Below are positions 1-8,994 of a stretch of DNA of 64,000 nucleotides, in pieces. The stretch comes from Kitasatospora sp. NA04385. Lineage in GTDB: Bacteria; Actinomycetota; Actinomycetes; Streptomycetales; Streptomycetaceae. Under the pieces are notes generated by a model. That model was given only the letters and a program-made list of their open reading frames with translations, did no database searches and was not told the DNA's origin. Numbering within the stretch: position 1 is the stretch's first letter; each line of letters opens with the position of its first letter. The position numbers were made by a program, and so were the translations under genes. The DNA is taken from assembly GCF_013364235.1 (NCBI RefSeq), contig NZ_CP054919.1, positions 8,025,238 to 8,089,237 of the forward strand. The letters run 5' to 3'.

Positions 1-647
1 GGGAGCGTGCGCAGCCCGGTGATCCGGTCGGCGCGGTGGGTGAGGAAGACGGTGTCCGCCGCGTCGGGCACCCGGCTCACCAGGTACCAGACGCCCGCCT
101 TCAGGACCAGCCCGTACGGCTCCGCCCGGCGGGCCGCCCCGGGCGCGCGGCCGGGGCGGGCGTAGCCGAACTCGACCGCCCGGTCCGCCCAGAGCGCGCG
201 GGCCAGCTCCGGCAGCAGCTCCGGGGTGGACGGCTCGCGGAACCAGGCCGGGGCGTCCAGGTGGAAGCGCCGGGCCGAGGACTCGGCGGCCGCCCGCAGC
301 GAGGGCAGCAGGGTGGCGGACAGCTTCAGCCGGGCGGTGTCGGCCGCGTCCGAGAGCCCGAGGTCGCGCAGCGCGGCGGGCAGGCCGGAGAGGTAGAGGG
401 TCTCGGCCTCGGTGGGGTGCAGCGTGGTGAGGCGGGTGCGGTGGCCCGGGGCGAGCCGGTAGCCGCCGGTCCGGCCGCGTTCCGAGCGGACCGGGACCCC
501 GGCCTCCTGGAGCGCCTGGACGTCGCGGATGACGGTCCGTTCGGAGACCTCCAGCTCCCGGGCGAGTTCGGCGGCGGTCAGGCCGGGGGTGGACTGGAGC
601 AGGAGGGCCATGCGGATCAGGCGGGCGGCGCGCATGCGCACCAGCAT
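1..647 (-). CDS. WYL-domain HTH transcriptional regulator (3' part missing)
   Basis: This is the N-terminal part of a DeoR/YafY-like regulator that runs off the left edge of the window. An N-terminal winged helix-turn-helix (about residues 5-60, with LTAAELARELEVSERTVIRD) is followed by a region typical of WYL proteins, including EPYGLVLKAGVWYLV. WYL domains sense ligands or nucleic acids, and such regulators usually act on neighbouring genes. I start it at the ATG at 647; an in-frame ATG at 635 is also possible. It is transcribed leftward, away from the carbohydrate locus, so its targets are probably outside the window. Confidence 0.8.
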   Translation of the reverse strand, partial: MLVRMRAARLIRMALLLQSTPGLTAAELARELEVSERTVIRDVQALQEAGVPVRSERGRTGGYRLAPGHRTRLTTLHPTEAETLYLSGLPAALRDLGLSDAADTARLKLSATLLPSLRAAAESSARRFHLDAPAWFREPSTPELLPELARALWADRAVEFGYARPGRAPGAARRAEPYGLVLKAGVWYLVSRVPDAADTVFLTHRADRITGLRTL

Positions 648-650
648 CGT

Positions 651-790
651 CGATCCGTGCCGATCCGTGCCGATCCGCGGCCCGGACGGGCTGCCCGAGG
701 TCGGACGGACGGGCTGCCCTAGGTCGGACGGACGGGCTGCCTGAGGTCGGACGGTGGGCGCCCCGAGGTCGGACGGCGGGCGCCCCGGAG
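651..790. repeat. Two adjacent short tandem repeat tracts
   Basis: Three 10-bp copies of CGATCCGTGC (the last one diverged) lie at 651-680. They are followed by about five copies of a 22-23 bp unit built on CGGACGGGCTGCCCGAGGT, at 683-701, 702-724, 725-747, 748-769 and 770-790. The tract fills the gap between the WYL gene start and the 3' end of the GH31 gene. It may be slippage-generated spacer DNA or overlapping regulator sites. Confidence 0.75.
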
Positions 791-825
791 GCGCGGCCCC
801 GCCCCCGGGGAGGTGTGAACCGCCG

Positions 826-3096
826 TCAGAGCAGCGGGAGTTCGGCCTCGGCGGTGCCGGCCGGGAAGGCGTGCTCGCGGCCCGCGCGCCGCAGCTTCCA
901 GGGCTTGGCGCTGTCGGTGGAGACCAGCAGCCGGTCGCCCGCGCGGCGCACCGTGAAGCGGGCCGCCGCGCCGGTACCGGAAGCCTCCGGGACGACCACC
1001 TCCCGGACGGCGCCGTCGGCGAAGGAGTGCACCAGCAGGGTGACGCCGTCGGCCCAGTCCGAGACCGGGCGGGAGTCGTCGGCGGCCAGCGGGAGCACCG
1101 AGTTCGGACGGGCCAGCAGCGGCAGGGTGTCGAAGCCGTGCCGCTCGCGCACCCAGCGCGGGCCGGTGACCTCGGCGCCGGTCAGCACGTTCGTCCAGAC
1201 GCCCTCGGGCACGTAGTACTCCACCGTGCCGTCCTCGGTGAACACCGGTGCCACCAGCAGGTCGTCGCCCAGCAGATACTGCCGGTCCAGCGCCGCCACC
1301 GCCGGGTCGGCGGGGAACTCCAGCAGCATCGCCCGCATCACCGGGGTGCCGTCCAGGTGGGCCTGCTGGGCGGCGCGCTGGAGGTAGGGGGCGAGGCGGT
1401 GCTTGAGCCGGGTGAAGGCGCGGGTGACCTCCACCGCCTCCTCGCCGTAGTCCCACGGCACCCGGTACGACTTGGAGCCGTGCAGGCGGCTGTGCGAGGA
1501 CAGCAGGCCGAACTGCACCCAGCGCTTGAACAGCGCCTCGGTCGGGGTGCCCTCGAAGCCGCCGATGTCGTGGCTCCAGAACCCGAAGCCGGACAGGCCC
1601 AGCGACAGGCCGCCGCGCAGCGACTCCGCCATCGCGGTGAACGTCGACTCGCAGTCGCCGCCCCAGTGCACCGGGAACTGCTGGCCGCCCGCCGTCGCGG
1701 ACCGGGCGAACAGCACCGCCTCGCCCTCGCCGCGCTCCGCGCGCAGCAGCTCGAAGACGGCCTCGTTGTACCGCTGGGCGTACAGGTTGTGCATCTGCTC
1801 CGGGTCGCTGCCGTCGTGCCACACCACGTCGGTCGGGATGCGTTCGCCGAAGTCGGTCTTGAAGCAGTCCACGCCCTGGTCGAGCAGTCGGCGCAGCCGC
1901 CCGGTGAACCAGGCGGTCGCCGCCGGGTCGGTGAAGTCCACCAGCGCCATCCCCGGCTGCCACAGGTCCCACTGCCAGACCGTGCCGTCGGCGCGCCGCA
2001 CCAGGTAGCCCTTGCGCAGGCCCTCCTCGAACAGCTCGGAGCGCTGCGCCAGGTAGGGGTTGATCCACACGCACAGCTTCAGGCCCTGCTCCTTGAGCCG
2101 GGCCAGCATGCCCGCCGGGTCCGGGAAGGTGTCCGGGTCCCAGACGAAGTCGCTCCAGTGGTAGCCGCGCATCCAGAAGCAGTCGAAGTGGAAGACGCTC
2201 AGCGGGATGCCGCGCTCGGCCATGCCCCGGGTGAACCGGGTGACCGTGGCCTCGTCGTAGTCGGTGGTGAAGGAGGTGGACAGCCACAGGCCCAGCGCCC
2301 AGGCGGGCGGCAGCGCGGGACGGCCGAGCAGACCGGTGTAGCGCGCCAACACCTCCTTGGGGGTGGGGCCTTGGAAGACCAGGAACTCCATCGACTGGTC
2401 CTCGACGCTGAACTGCACCTGCCCGACGGCCTCCGAGGCCACCTCGTACGAGACCCGTCCGGGGTGGTTGACCAGCACGCCGTAGCCGCGGCTGCTCAGG
2501 TGGAACGGGACGTTCTTGTACGCCTGTTCGCTGCTGGTGCCGCCGTCGGCCTGCCAGATGTCCACCGTCTGGCCGTTCTTGACGAACGAGGTGAACCGCT
2601 CGCCCAGGCCGTACACCGACTCGCCGACGCCGAGCGCCAGTTGGGCCACCATGTGGTGCCTGCCGTCGGCGTCGACGGCGAAGCCGAGGCCGCGCTCGCC
2701 CAGCGAGGTGACCACCTCGCCGCCGGAGCGGAAGTCGGCCCGCCACGGGCCCGCGGTGTCCACCCGCAACGTCAGTGCGCCGGAGCGGAGTTCGACCGCC
2801 GAGCCGTCCCGGACCACCCGGCCCGCGCCGGCGGTGCGGCCGACCAGCTCGAAGCCGCCGCCGGGGCGCACCGATCCGGCGTGGTGGGTGAACCGGACGG
2901 CGATCACGCCCTCGGCGGGGGAGTGGCAATCGACGGTCAGCAGCGGGGAGTTGAGCGTGTCGGCCTGGTTGGCGACCCGGCGCAGCGGCGCCCAGAGGGT
3001 GAACCGGTCCGGCTCGGTGCGGAGGTCGGCCACCTCGGCGGCGTAGCGGTTGGTCACGCCCGGGCGCATCAGCCAGTAGCCGTCGGTGAACTTCAT
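826..3096 (-). CDS. yicI: GH31 alpha-xylosidase (YicI-like)
   Basis: A 756-residue GH31 enzyme very like E. coli YicI, which removes alpha-1,6-linked xylose from the non-reducing end of xyloglucan oligosaccharides and from isoprimeverose. The start MKFTDGYWLMRPGVT matches the family. The nucleophile Asp415 lies in KTDFGERIP and the acid/base Asp481 in WGGDCESTF, one position from YicI Asp416 and Asp482. There is no signal peptide, so it should act in the cytoplasm. The ATG at 3096 has GGAG upstream. It is second in a minus-strand operon behind the GH3 gene, separated by 142 bp that contain a strong hairpin. Specificity for xylose is inferred from similarity. Confidence 0.93.
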   Translation of the reverse strand: MKFTDGYWLMRPGVTNRYAAEVADLRTEPDRFTLWAPLRRVANQADTLNSPLLTVDCHSPAEGVIAVRFTHHAGSVRPGGGFELVGRTAGAGRVVRDGSAVELRSGALTLRVDTAGPWRADFRSGGEVVTSLGERGLGFAVDADGRHHMVAQLALGVGESVYGLGERFTSFVKNGQTVDIWQADGGTSSEQAYKNVPFHLSSRGYGVLVNHPGRVSYEVASEAVGQVQFSVEDQSMEFLVFQGPTPKEVLARYTGLLGRPALPPAWALGLWLSTSFTTDYDEATVTRFTRGMAERGIPLSVFHFDCFWMRGYHWSDFVWDPDTFPDPAGMLARLKEQGLKLCVWINPYLAQRSELFEEGLRKGYLVRRADGTVWQWDLWQPGMALVDFTDPAATAWFTGRLRRLLDQGVDCFKTDFGERIPTDVVWHDGSDPEQMHNLYAQRYNEAVFELLRAERGEGEAVLFARSATAGGQQFPVHWGGDCESTFTAMAESLRGGLSLGLSGFGFWSHDIGGFEGTPTEALFKRWVQFGLLSSHSRLHGSKSYRVPWDYGEEAVEVTRAFTRLKHRLAPYLQRAAQQAHLDGTPVMRAMLLEFPADPAVAALDRQYLLGDDLLVAPVFTEDGTVEYYVPEGVWTNVLTGAEVTGPRWVRERHGFDTLPLLARPNSVLPLAADDSRPVSDWADGVTLLVHSFADGAVREVVVPEASGTGAAARFTVRRAGDRLLVSTDSAKPWKLRRAGREHAFPAGTAEAELPLL

Positions 3097-3131
3097 CGGG
3101 GGATCTCCAAGCGGAAGGGCAGGCAGGGTGC

Positions 3132-3180
3132 GGCGGGGCCGCGCCCACGGCGGTCAGGTGCGCGTGGGCGCGGCCCCGCC
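3132..3180 (-). promoter_or_regulatory. Intercistronic 18-bp-stem hairpin
   Basis: A perfect inverted repeat with 18-bp arms (3132-3149 and 3163-3180) and a 13-nt loop sits between the GH3 stop (3239) and the GH31 start (3096). There is no T tract on either side. On the operon mRNA it could cause partial termination, protect the GH3 3' end, or mark a processing site, and so lower GH31 relative to GH3 output. Confidence 0.7.
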
Positions 3181-3238
3181 CGGCCCCGGGGGCGGCAGCG
3201 GGTCGCGCTCCCGGGGCGGTCGGCTCACCGGCGCCGGG

Positions 3239-6115
3239 TCAGGCGACGGTGAAGGCGGCGAGCCGGACCGGCCCGCGCAGGGCGACCCGCAGGTCGTGCA
3301 CGCCGTGCGGCGCGCCGTCCAGCGCGGCCGTGACGGTCGTCCAGGCGTAGCGGCCGCCGGTGGGCGGGACGGCGAGGGCGGCGAGCACCTGCCCGTCCAC
3401 CGCGAACTCCAGCTCGGCGGCGTCCGCGGCGTCCGCGCCGTCCGTGCCGTCCGCACCGTCCAGTGCCACCTCCGCCGACACCTGCCGGGCGCCGGTCAAC
3501 TCGACCGTGGAGAACAAGAGTTCGGCATCCGATCCGGCGGGGGTGACCGCATCGCCGTCCGTCCGGCTGGCGTCGACCAGGGCGATGCCGCGGTGCGCGT
3601 CGAAGTCCGCCGCCGCGGTGCGCCGGCCCAGGACGGCGCGGGGTGCGGGGGCCGGGCCCTCGACGGTCAGTTCGGCGGTGGCCCGGACGTCCTCGGCGGA
3701 GGCGCCGGCGAGCAGCCGGTAGCGGCCCGGGTCGACGGCGAACGCGCCGGTGGCGACGTCCCAGTGGGCCAGGTGCGCGGCGGCCGGGAGGTCGAAGACC
3801 AGGCGGCGGCTCCGGCCGGGCGCCAGGGTGATCTTCCGGAAGTCGGCCAGCCTGCGGCGCGGCGCCTGGTAGCGGGCCTCCAGCGGTTGCACGTACAGCT
3901 GCACCACCTCGGTGCCGCCGCGGGTGCCGGTGTTGCTGACGGTCAGCGCGGCCCGCACCGTGCCGTCCTGGCCGAGGACGGCCTCCTCGACCTCCAACTC
4001 GCCGTACTGGAAGGTGCCGTAGGACAGGCCGTGGCCGAACGGGTAGCGCGGCGCGGCCCGGTGGTACTGGTACGTCCAGCCGGCCTGGATGATGTCGTAG
4101 TCCAGCGGGTGCGGCAGCTCGTCGTCGCCGCGGTACCAGGTCTGCGGCAGGCGCCCGGCCGGGTCGGCGTCGCCGAACAGCACGTCGGCGAGGGCGTGGC
4201 CGGTCTCCTGGCCGCCGTGCGAGGTCCACAGGACGGCGGGCAGGTGCTCGTCGGCCCAGTCGACGGCGTACGGGTAGCTGCTCATCACGATCAGCGCGGT
4301 GTCCGGGCGGACGGCGGCGACCGCCTTCAGCAGCTCCTCCTGGGCGGGCGGCAGGGCCAGGCCCGGCCGGTCCAGGGTCTCGCGGCCGTGGATCAGCGGG
4401 TGGTTGCCCAGCACCACTACGGCGAGGTCGGCGCCGACGGCCGCGGCGACGGCCTCCGCCCGTCCGTCGCGCAGCAGTTCGCGGGTGAAGCGCTCGGCGC
4501 CGGCGGCGTCCTCGGCGGTGACCGCGAGGGTGCCGTCGGCCGCGGCGGCCGCGTACCGGCCGGTCAGCACGGACTGCAGCAGCACGGCCCCGCCGTCCGC
4601 CTCGACCAGGCGGAAGGTCTCGTGCACGTCCCAGCTCTTGACCACGGTCCGGTCGGCGGCCAGCGAGCCGTCCTCCCGGACGGAGAGGAAGCGCCCGCTG
4701 TCGGCGGCGCGCAGGGTGAGCACGCCCAGGCCCCAGTCGCCGAGGTCGAAGGCGGTGCCGTTCAGCGGCTCGCCGGTGGAGGCGGCCCGCAGCAGGACCC
4801 GGTCGATGCCCTCGTGCACCGTCAACTCACCGCCCGCGGGGGCGAGTCGGGCGCGTAGGCCGTCGGCGACGGTGACCGCGTAGGGCAGCGTGCCGGAGTA
4901 CCAGTCCTCGAACAGCGCGTCGCCGTGCGGGCCGATCACCGCGATCTTCTTCGTCGGGTCGGTGAGCGGCAGCAGGCCGGTGTTCTTCAGCAGCACGGTC
5001 GACTCCGCGGCCGCCCGGCGGGCCAGCGCGCGGTGCGGGGCGCTGTCGACCACCTCGGCGCCGATCTTCGCGTACGGGTCCAGCTCGGGGTCGAACTCGC
5101 CCATCCGGAACCGCAGTTCGAACTGCCGACGGACCGCGAGGTCGACGTCCTGCTGGTCGATCAGGCCGCGCTCCAGGGCCTCGCGGAGCCGGCCGAGGAC
5201 GGTCGCGCTGTCCTCGCCGTGGTCGGTGAAGGAGTCGATGCCGGCCTTCAGCGCGGCGGCGTGGCCCTCGGCGTGGTCGTCGAAGTAGTGCTCGGGGTCG
5301 ACCAGGTTGGACGGGGCCTCGGCGTCGGAGACCACGAACAGCTCCCGGCCGGTCGGCTCGGCCCAGCGGCGCAGCTCGGTCCGCAGCAGCGGGGAGACGT
5401 GGCAGGGGCGGCCGTTGACCAGGTTGTACGCGGCCATCACCCCGGTGGCCGCGCCGGAGGCGACCGCGGGCTCGAAGGCGGCCAGGTCGTACTCGTGCAG
5501 GACGCGCGGGCGCAGGCCGGAGGAGGTGGTGCAGCGGTCGTCCTCGTTGTTGTACGCGAGGAAGTGCTTGAGCACCGGGGCGGCTCGCAGGTAGGTCGGG
5601 TCGTCGCCGGCCAGGCCGCGGCAGAATGCCTCGCCGAGGCGGGCGGCGTGCACCGGGTCCTCCGAGTAGCCCTCCTCGTTGCGGCCCCAGCGCGGGTCGC
5701 GCAGCAGGTTCAGCACCGGGGCCCAGGCCTGCAGGCTGTTGGGGCCGCGGTCGGGGGCGACGGCGGGGGAGCGGTGGTGGTGGAAGGCGCGCAGTTCGAC
5801 CGAGGTCGCCTCGGCGACCTCGCGGACCAGCTCCTCGTCCCAGCTCGCGCCGAGGCCGACGGCCTGCGGGAACACGGTGGCCGTGCCCAGCCAGGAGACG
5901 CCGTGCAGGGCCTCCGCGCCGGTGCGGAACGCGCCGATGCCCAGGCGGGGCACGGCGGGGGCGTACTGGTGGAGCATCGAGAGGCGCTCGGCGGGGGAGA
6001 GCCTGGACAGCAGGTCGTCGACGCGCTTGTCCAGCGGAAGCGCGGAATCGCGGAACGGGTACCGCTCGGCCGGGGTCTCGGCGGCGGAGGGGGACGGGGA
6101 ACTCAACGGGCTCAC
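3239..6115 (-). CDS. GH3 beta-glucosidase/beta-xylosidase with extra C-terminal domain
   Basis: A 958-residue GH3 enzyme. The N-terminal barrel carries the nucleophile region FVVSDAEAP, with Asp264 as the presumed nucleophile; most GH3 glucosidases have SDW here. The second domain is interrupted at about residues 460-545 by a beta-rich insert, the place where other GH3 enzymes carry PA14. A fibronectin-type III-like domain follows GHGLSYGTF (about 695), and a C-terminal CBM6-like jelly roll covers about 855-958. There is no signal peptide, so it is probably cytoplasmic, cutting the glucan backbone or xylosides of imported oligosaccharides. I use the GTG at 6115. It is the first gene of the minus-strand operon and diverges from the transporter genes. 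Exact specificity cannot be read from the sequence. Confidence 0.88.
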   Translation of the reverse strand: MSPLSSPSPSAAETPAERYPFRDSALPLDKRVDDLLSRLSPAERLSMLHQYAPAVPRLGIGAFRTGAEALHGVSWLGTATVFPQAVGLGASWDEELVREVAEATSVELRAFHHHRSPAVAPDRGPNSLQAWAPVLNLLRDPRWGRNEEGYSEDPVHAARLGEAFCRGLAGDDPTYLRAAPVLKHFLAYNNEDDRCTTSSGLRPRVLHEYDLAAFEPAVASGAATGVMAAYNLVNGRPCHVSPLLRTELRRWAEPTGRELFVVSDAEAPSNLVDPEHYFDDHAEGHAAALKAGIDSFTDHGEDSATVLGRLREALERGLIDQQDVDLAVRRQFELRFRMGEFDPELDPYAKIGAEVVDSAPHRALARRAAAESTVLLKNTGLLPLTDPTKKIAVIGPHGDALFEDWYSGTLPYAVTVADGLRARLAPAGGELTVHEGIDRVLLRAASTGEPLNGTAFDLGDWGLGVLTLRAADSGRFLSVREDGSLAADRTVVKSWDVHETFRLVEADGGAVLLQSVLTGRYAAAAADGTLAVTAEDAAGAERFTRELLRDGRAEAVAAAVGADLAVVVLGNHPLIHGRETLDRPGLALPPAQEELLKAVAAVRPDTALIVMSSYPYAVDWADEHLPAVLWTSHGGQETGHALADVLFGDADPAGRLPQTWYRGDDELPHPLDYDIIQAGWTYQYHRAAPRYPFGHGLSYGTFQYGELEVEEAVLGQDGTVRAALTVSNTGTRGGTEVVQLYVQPLEARYQAPRRRLADFRKITLAPGRSRRLVFDLPAAAHLAHWDVATGAFAVDPGRYRLLAGASAEDVRATAELTVEGPAPAPRAVLGRRTAAADFDAHRGIALVDASRTDGDAVTPAGSDAELLFSTVELTGARQVSAEVALDGADGTDGADAADAAELEFAVDGQVLAALAVPPTGGRYAWTTVTAALDGAPHGVHDLRVALRGPVRLAAFTVA

Positions 6116-6146
6116 CCCAGGATGATGGTGCGGTGCGGTCGGTCAT

Positions 6147-6158
6147 CGAAGCGAATCG
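6147..6158. promoter_or_regulatory. Degenerate operator-like box near the GH3 start
   Basis: CGAAGCGAATCG resembles the AAGCGCTT-centred boxes at 6266-6297 and lies 32 bp upstream of the GH3 start codon. It may be a weaker LacI-family site for the leftward operon. The match is imperfect, so this is tentative. Confidence 0.3.
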
Positions 6159-6265
6159 ACGCTGACACGAAGCATCGACCGTGTCAACTCCCTGTAGCAA
6201 TACGGGGAATGGATTTGTCCAGGCACTTGTCTAACCGGAAACGCGCCGTTAGTGTCGCCGCAACA

Positions 6266-6297
6266 TCAAGCGCTTCGACAGTCAAGCGCTTCGACAG
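6266..6297. promoter_or_regulatory. Tandem palindromic operators, probable LacI-family sites
   Basis: A 16-bp unit, TCAAGCGCTTCGACAG, is repeated perfectly twice (6266-6281 and 6282-6297). Each copy contains the 8-bp palindrome AAGCGCTT (6268-6275 and 6284-6291), like LacI-family half-sites joined at a central CG. The pair lies in the divergent promoter region, 37 bp upstream of the binding-protein start. It is the best candidate operator for the LacI regulator encoded at 10099, controlling both arms of the locus. Confidence 0.7.
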
Positions 6298-6334
6298 CGC
6301 CCGGTGCAGGGCGTCGCGGAAGGGCCTCCCCACC

Positions 6335-8017
6335 ATGAGAACCGAGCTGAACCGCAGATCCTTCGTCACCGCCGCGGTCTCCGTCGCCGGAGCAGCGGCG
6401 ATGACCCCCCTGCTGGCCGCCTGCGGGGGCGGCGGCTCGAAGCACAAGACCGGCGCGAACTCCGCCGAGGGCGTCAAGTCGGCCCTGCCGGCCTTCGCCG
6501 CCAGCACCTCCGTGACCCCGGACATCCCCTCGGTCTCCGGCGCGGACGGCGCGGTGACCGACCCGGCCTTCCTGACCTACCCGGCCAGCCCGGTCGCCAC
6601 GGTCTCCGGCGTGCCCGGCAAGGGCGGCAGCTACACGGCCGTCACCCCGCTGTGGGGCACCGTCCCGCCCGCGGGCAACTCGTTCTACACCGCGATGAAC
6701 AAGGCCCTCGGCGTCACGATGGAGATGAAGCCGGCCGACGGCAACAACTACGCCACCATCATCCCCACCATGACCGCGGCCAAGAAGCTGCCGGACTGGA
6801 TCCAGCTCCCGACCTGGTGGAACTCGAACTTCAACGTCGGCGAGCTCGCCGCCAGCCAGTTCGCCGACCTCACCCCCCACCTGGCCGGCGACAAGGTCGA
6901 GAAGTACCCGAACCTGGCCGCCATCCCCACCGGCGCCTGGCAGGCCGGCATCTGGGGCGACAAGCTCTACGGCATCCCGGTCTTCTCCACCGGCTTCTCC
7001 ATCGCCGGCACCACCTTCTACCGCCGGGACGTCCTGGAGGCCAGGGGCATCACCGCGGACCAGGTCAAGACCCTCGACGACCTGATGAACCTGGGCAAGG
7101 AGCTCACCGACGAGAAGGCCGGCACCTGGGCCTTCGACGACGTGTGGACCTACCTCTTCCCGTTCTTCGGCGTCCCCAACAAGTGGAAGCTCGCCGACGG
7201 CAAGCTCGTCCACAAGTACGAGACCCCGGAACTGCTGGAAGCGCTCGACTGGCACTACAGGCTCGCCACCGCCGGCTACCTGCACCCCGACGCCGTCGCC
7301 GGCAACAACGCCGACGCCAACACCCGCTTCTACGCCGGCAAGACCCTGATCCAGGGCGGCGGCCCCGGCGCCTGGAACCTCGCCGACCACCTGTCCGGCA
7401 CCGCCGCCACCCCCGGCTTCCGCCGCGGCTCGTTCGACTTCCTCACCGCGAAGGCCGGCGCCACGCCCTCGCTGTTCATGGGCTCCTCCACCACCATGAT
7501 GAGCTACCTCAACGCCAAGCTGAAGCCCGAGCAGATCGAGGAACTGCTCGCCGTCGCCGACTACCTGGCCGCGCCGTACGGGACCGCCGAGTACACGATG
7601 GTCAACTTCGGCGTCGAGGGCACCCACTACACCCGGGTCGACGGCGTGCCCACCGCCAACGACGAGGGCAAGAAGGACGTCCAGGCGCAGACCTACCCGT
7701 TCCTGGCCACCGCCTCCTCGGTGATCTCCAACCCCGGCGCCGACCAGGTCACCAAGGACATCGCCGCCTTCCAGGCCGCCAACGTCAAGTACCTCTACAA
7801 GCCGCTGTTCTGGAACATGAACATCTCGATGCCGCAGAACATCGCGACCATCGACACCGCGCAGGCCGTCGAGGACACCATCAAGGACTGCTACCACGGC
7901 AAGAAGAAGGTGTCCGACGTCCAGGCGGCCATCTCCGGCTGGAAGTCCGGCGGCGGCGACCGCCTCAAGCAGTGGATGACCGACAACGTCCTGAGCAAGT
8001 ACGGAACGGGTCAGTGA
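6335..8017 (+). CDS. ABC sugar transporter, lipoprotein substrate-binding protein
   Basis: A 560-residue family 1 extracellular solute-binding protein. The N-terminus has twin arginines (RRSF) and a lipobox LLAAC with Cys30 as the lipidation site, so it should be anchored outside the membrane and may be Tat-exported. It is larger than typical monosaccharide binders (about 420 aa) and resembles the LplA/YtcQ type paired with LplB/YtcP permeases, which carry oligosaccharides. The ATG at 6335 is preceded by GGAAGG. Its stop overlaps the permease start in GTGA. From context the ligand is inferred to be a xyloglucan-type oligosaccharide. Confidence 0.9.
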   Translation: MRTELNRRSFVTAAVSVAGAAAMTPLLAACGGGGSKHKTGANSAEGVKSALPAFAASTSVTPDIPSVSGADGAVTDPAFLTYPASPVATVSGVPGKGGSYTAVTPLWGTVPPAGNSFYTAMNKALGVTMEMKPADGNNYATIIPTMTAAKKLPDWIQLPTWWNSNFNVGELAASQFADLTPHLAGDKVEKYPNLAAIPTGAWQAGIWGDKLYGIPVFSTGFSIAGTTFYRRDVLEARGITADQVKTLDDLMNLGKELTDEKAGTWAFDDVWTYLFPFFGVPNKWKLADGKLVHKYETPELLEALDWHYRLATAGYLHPDAVAGNNADANTRFYAGKTLIQGGGPGAWNLADHLSGTAATPGFRRGSFDFLTAKAGATPSLFMGSSTTMMSYLNAKLKPEQIEELLAVADYLAAPYGTAEYTMVNFGVEGTHYTRVDGVPTANDEGKKDVQAQTYPFLATASSVISNPGADQVTKDIAAFQAANVKYLYKPLFWNMNISMPQNIATIDTAQAVEDTIKDCYHGKKKVSDVQAAISGWKSGGGDRLKQWMTDNVLSKYGTGQ

Positions 8018-8994
8018 GCACGGCGCGATCGGAGCGGGGCGAGGGCACCCCGGGCCGCAGGACCAGCGGGAGGAACGGCGCCGTCCGGCCGAACTGGCGG
8101 GTCAGGCTGCGGCGCGACCGGACGCTGCTGCTGATGACCCTCCCGGCCGTGGTCCTGCTGCTGGTCTTCAACTACGCGCCGCTGTTCGGCCTGGTCACCG
8201 CGTTCCAGTACTACGACCCGCTGGTCGGCGTGCGCGACAGCGAATGGGCCGGCCTCGCGCAGTTCCAACAGCTGTTCCACGACCCGCTGTTCTGGGGGGC
8301 GCTGAAGAACACCCTCTGGCTCAGCCTCGTCCAGCTGGTGCTGTTCTTCCCCGTTCCGATCGCGCTGGCCCTGCTGCTCAACACAGTGCTCAGCGAACGG
8401 CTGCGCAACTTCGTCCAGTCCGTGGTCTACCTGCCGCACTTCTTCTCCTGGGTGCTGGCCATCACGATCTTCCAGCAGATGCTCGGCGGCGCCGGCATCC
8501 TCAACCACTTCCTGCGGCAGAACGACATCGCCCCCTGGGACATCACCACCAACCCGCACACCTTCGCCCTCCTGGTCACCTCGCAGGCGATCTGGAAGGA
8601 GGCCGGCTGGGGCATCATCGTCTTCCTCGCCGCACTGGCCGCCATCAACACCGACCTGTACGAGGCGGCCGCGGTCGACGGCGCCGGACGCTGGCGCCGG
8701 ACGTGGCACATCACCCTGCCCGGCCTGCGCGGCGTGATCGTGCTGATGCTGGTGCTGCGCCTGGGCAACGCGCTGACCGTCGGCTTCGAGCAGTTCCTGA
8801 TCCAGCGCGAGGCGGTCGGCCACGAATCCGCCGACGTGCTCGACACCTTCTCCTTCTACTACGGCATCGCCACCGGCAACTACAGCTTCGGCGCCGCGGC
8901 CGGCCTCTTCAAGAGCGTCATCTCGCTGCTGCTGATCTGGGGCGCCAACAAGCTGGCGCACGCCTTCGGCGAGGACGGGTTGTACCGCAGATGA
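8014..8994 (+). CDS. ABC sugar transporter permease, LplB-like
   Basis: A 326-residue inner-membrane permease with about six transmembrane segments. The cytoplasmic loop that contacts the ATPase reads EAAAVDGAGRWRRTWHITLP, matching the EAA motif of the LplB/MalF group. The GTG start at 8014 overlaps the binding-protein stop by 4 bp, implying translational coupling. It forms a heterodimer with the next gene's product. No ATPase gene is present in the locus, so a shared MsiK-type ATPase is expected. Confidence 0.93.
   Translation: MSTARSERGEGTPGRRTSGRNGAVRPNWRVRLRRDRTLLLMTLPAVVLLLVFNYAPLFGLVTAFQYYDPLVGVRDSEWAGLAQFQQLFHDPLFWGALKNTLWLSLVQLVLFFPVPIALALLLNTVLSERLRNFVQSVVYLPHFFSWVLAITIFQQMLGGAGILNHFLRQNDIAPWDITTNPHTFALLVTSQAIWKEAGWGIIVFLAALAAINTDLYEAAAVDGAGRWRRTWHITLPGLRGVIVLMLVLRLGNALTVGFEQFLIQREAVGHESADVLDTFSFYYGIATGNYSFGAAAGLFKSVISLLLIWGANKLAHAFGEDGLYRR

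Noticed and set aside
4925..6334. A 1030-residue plus-strand reading frame that appears to extend the binding protein far upstream through the GH3 gene
   Set aside because: The upstream part is antisense to a well-supported GH3 gene and is Gly/Arg/Val-rich without family features; the lipoprotein signal fixes the start at 6335.
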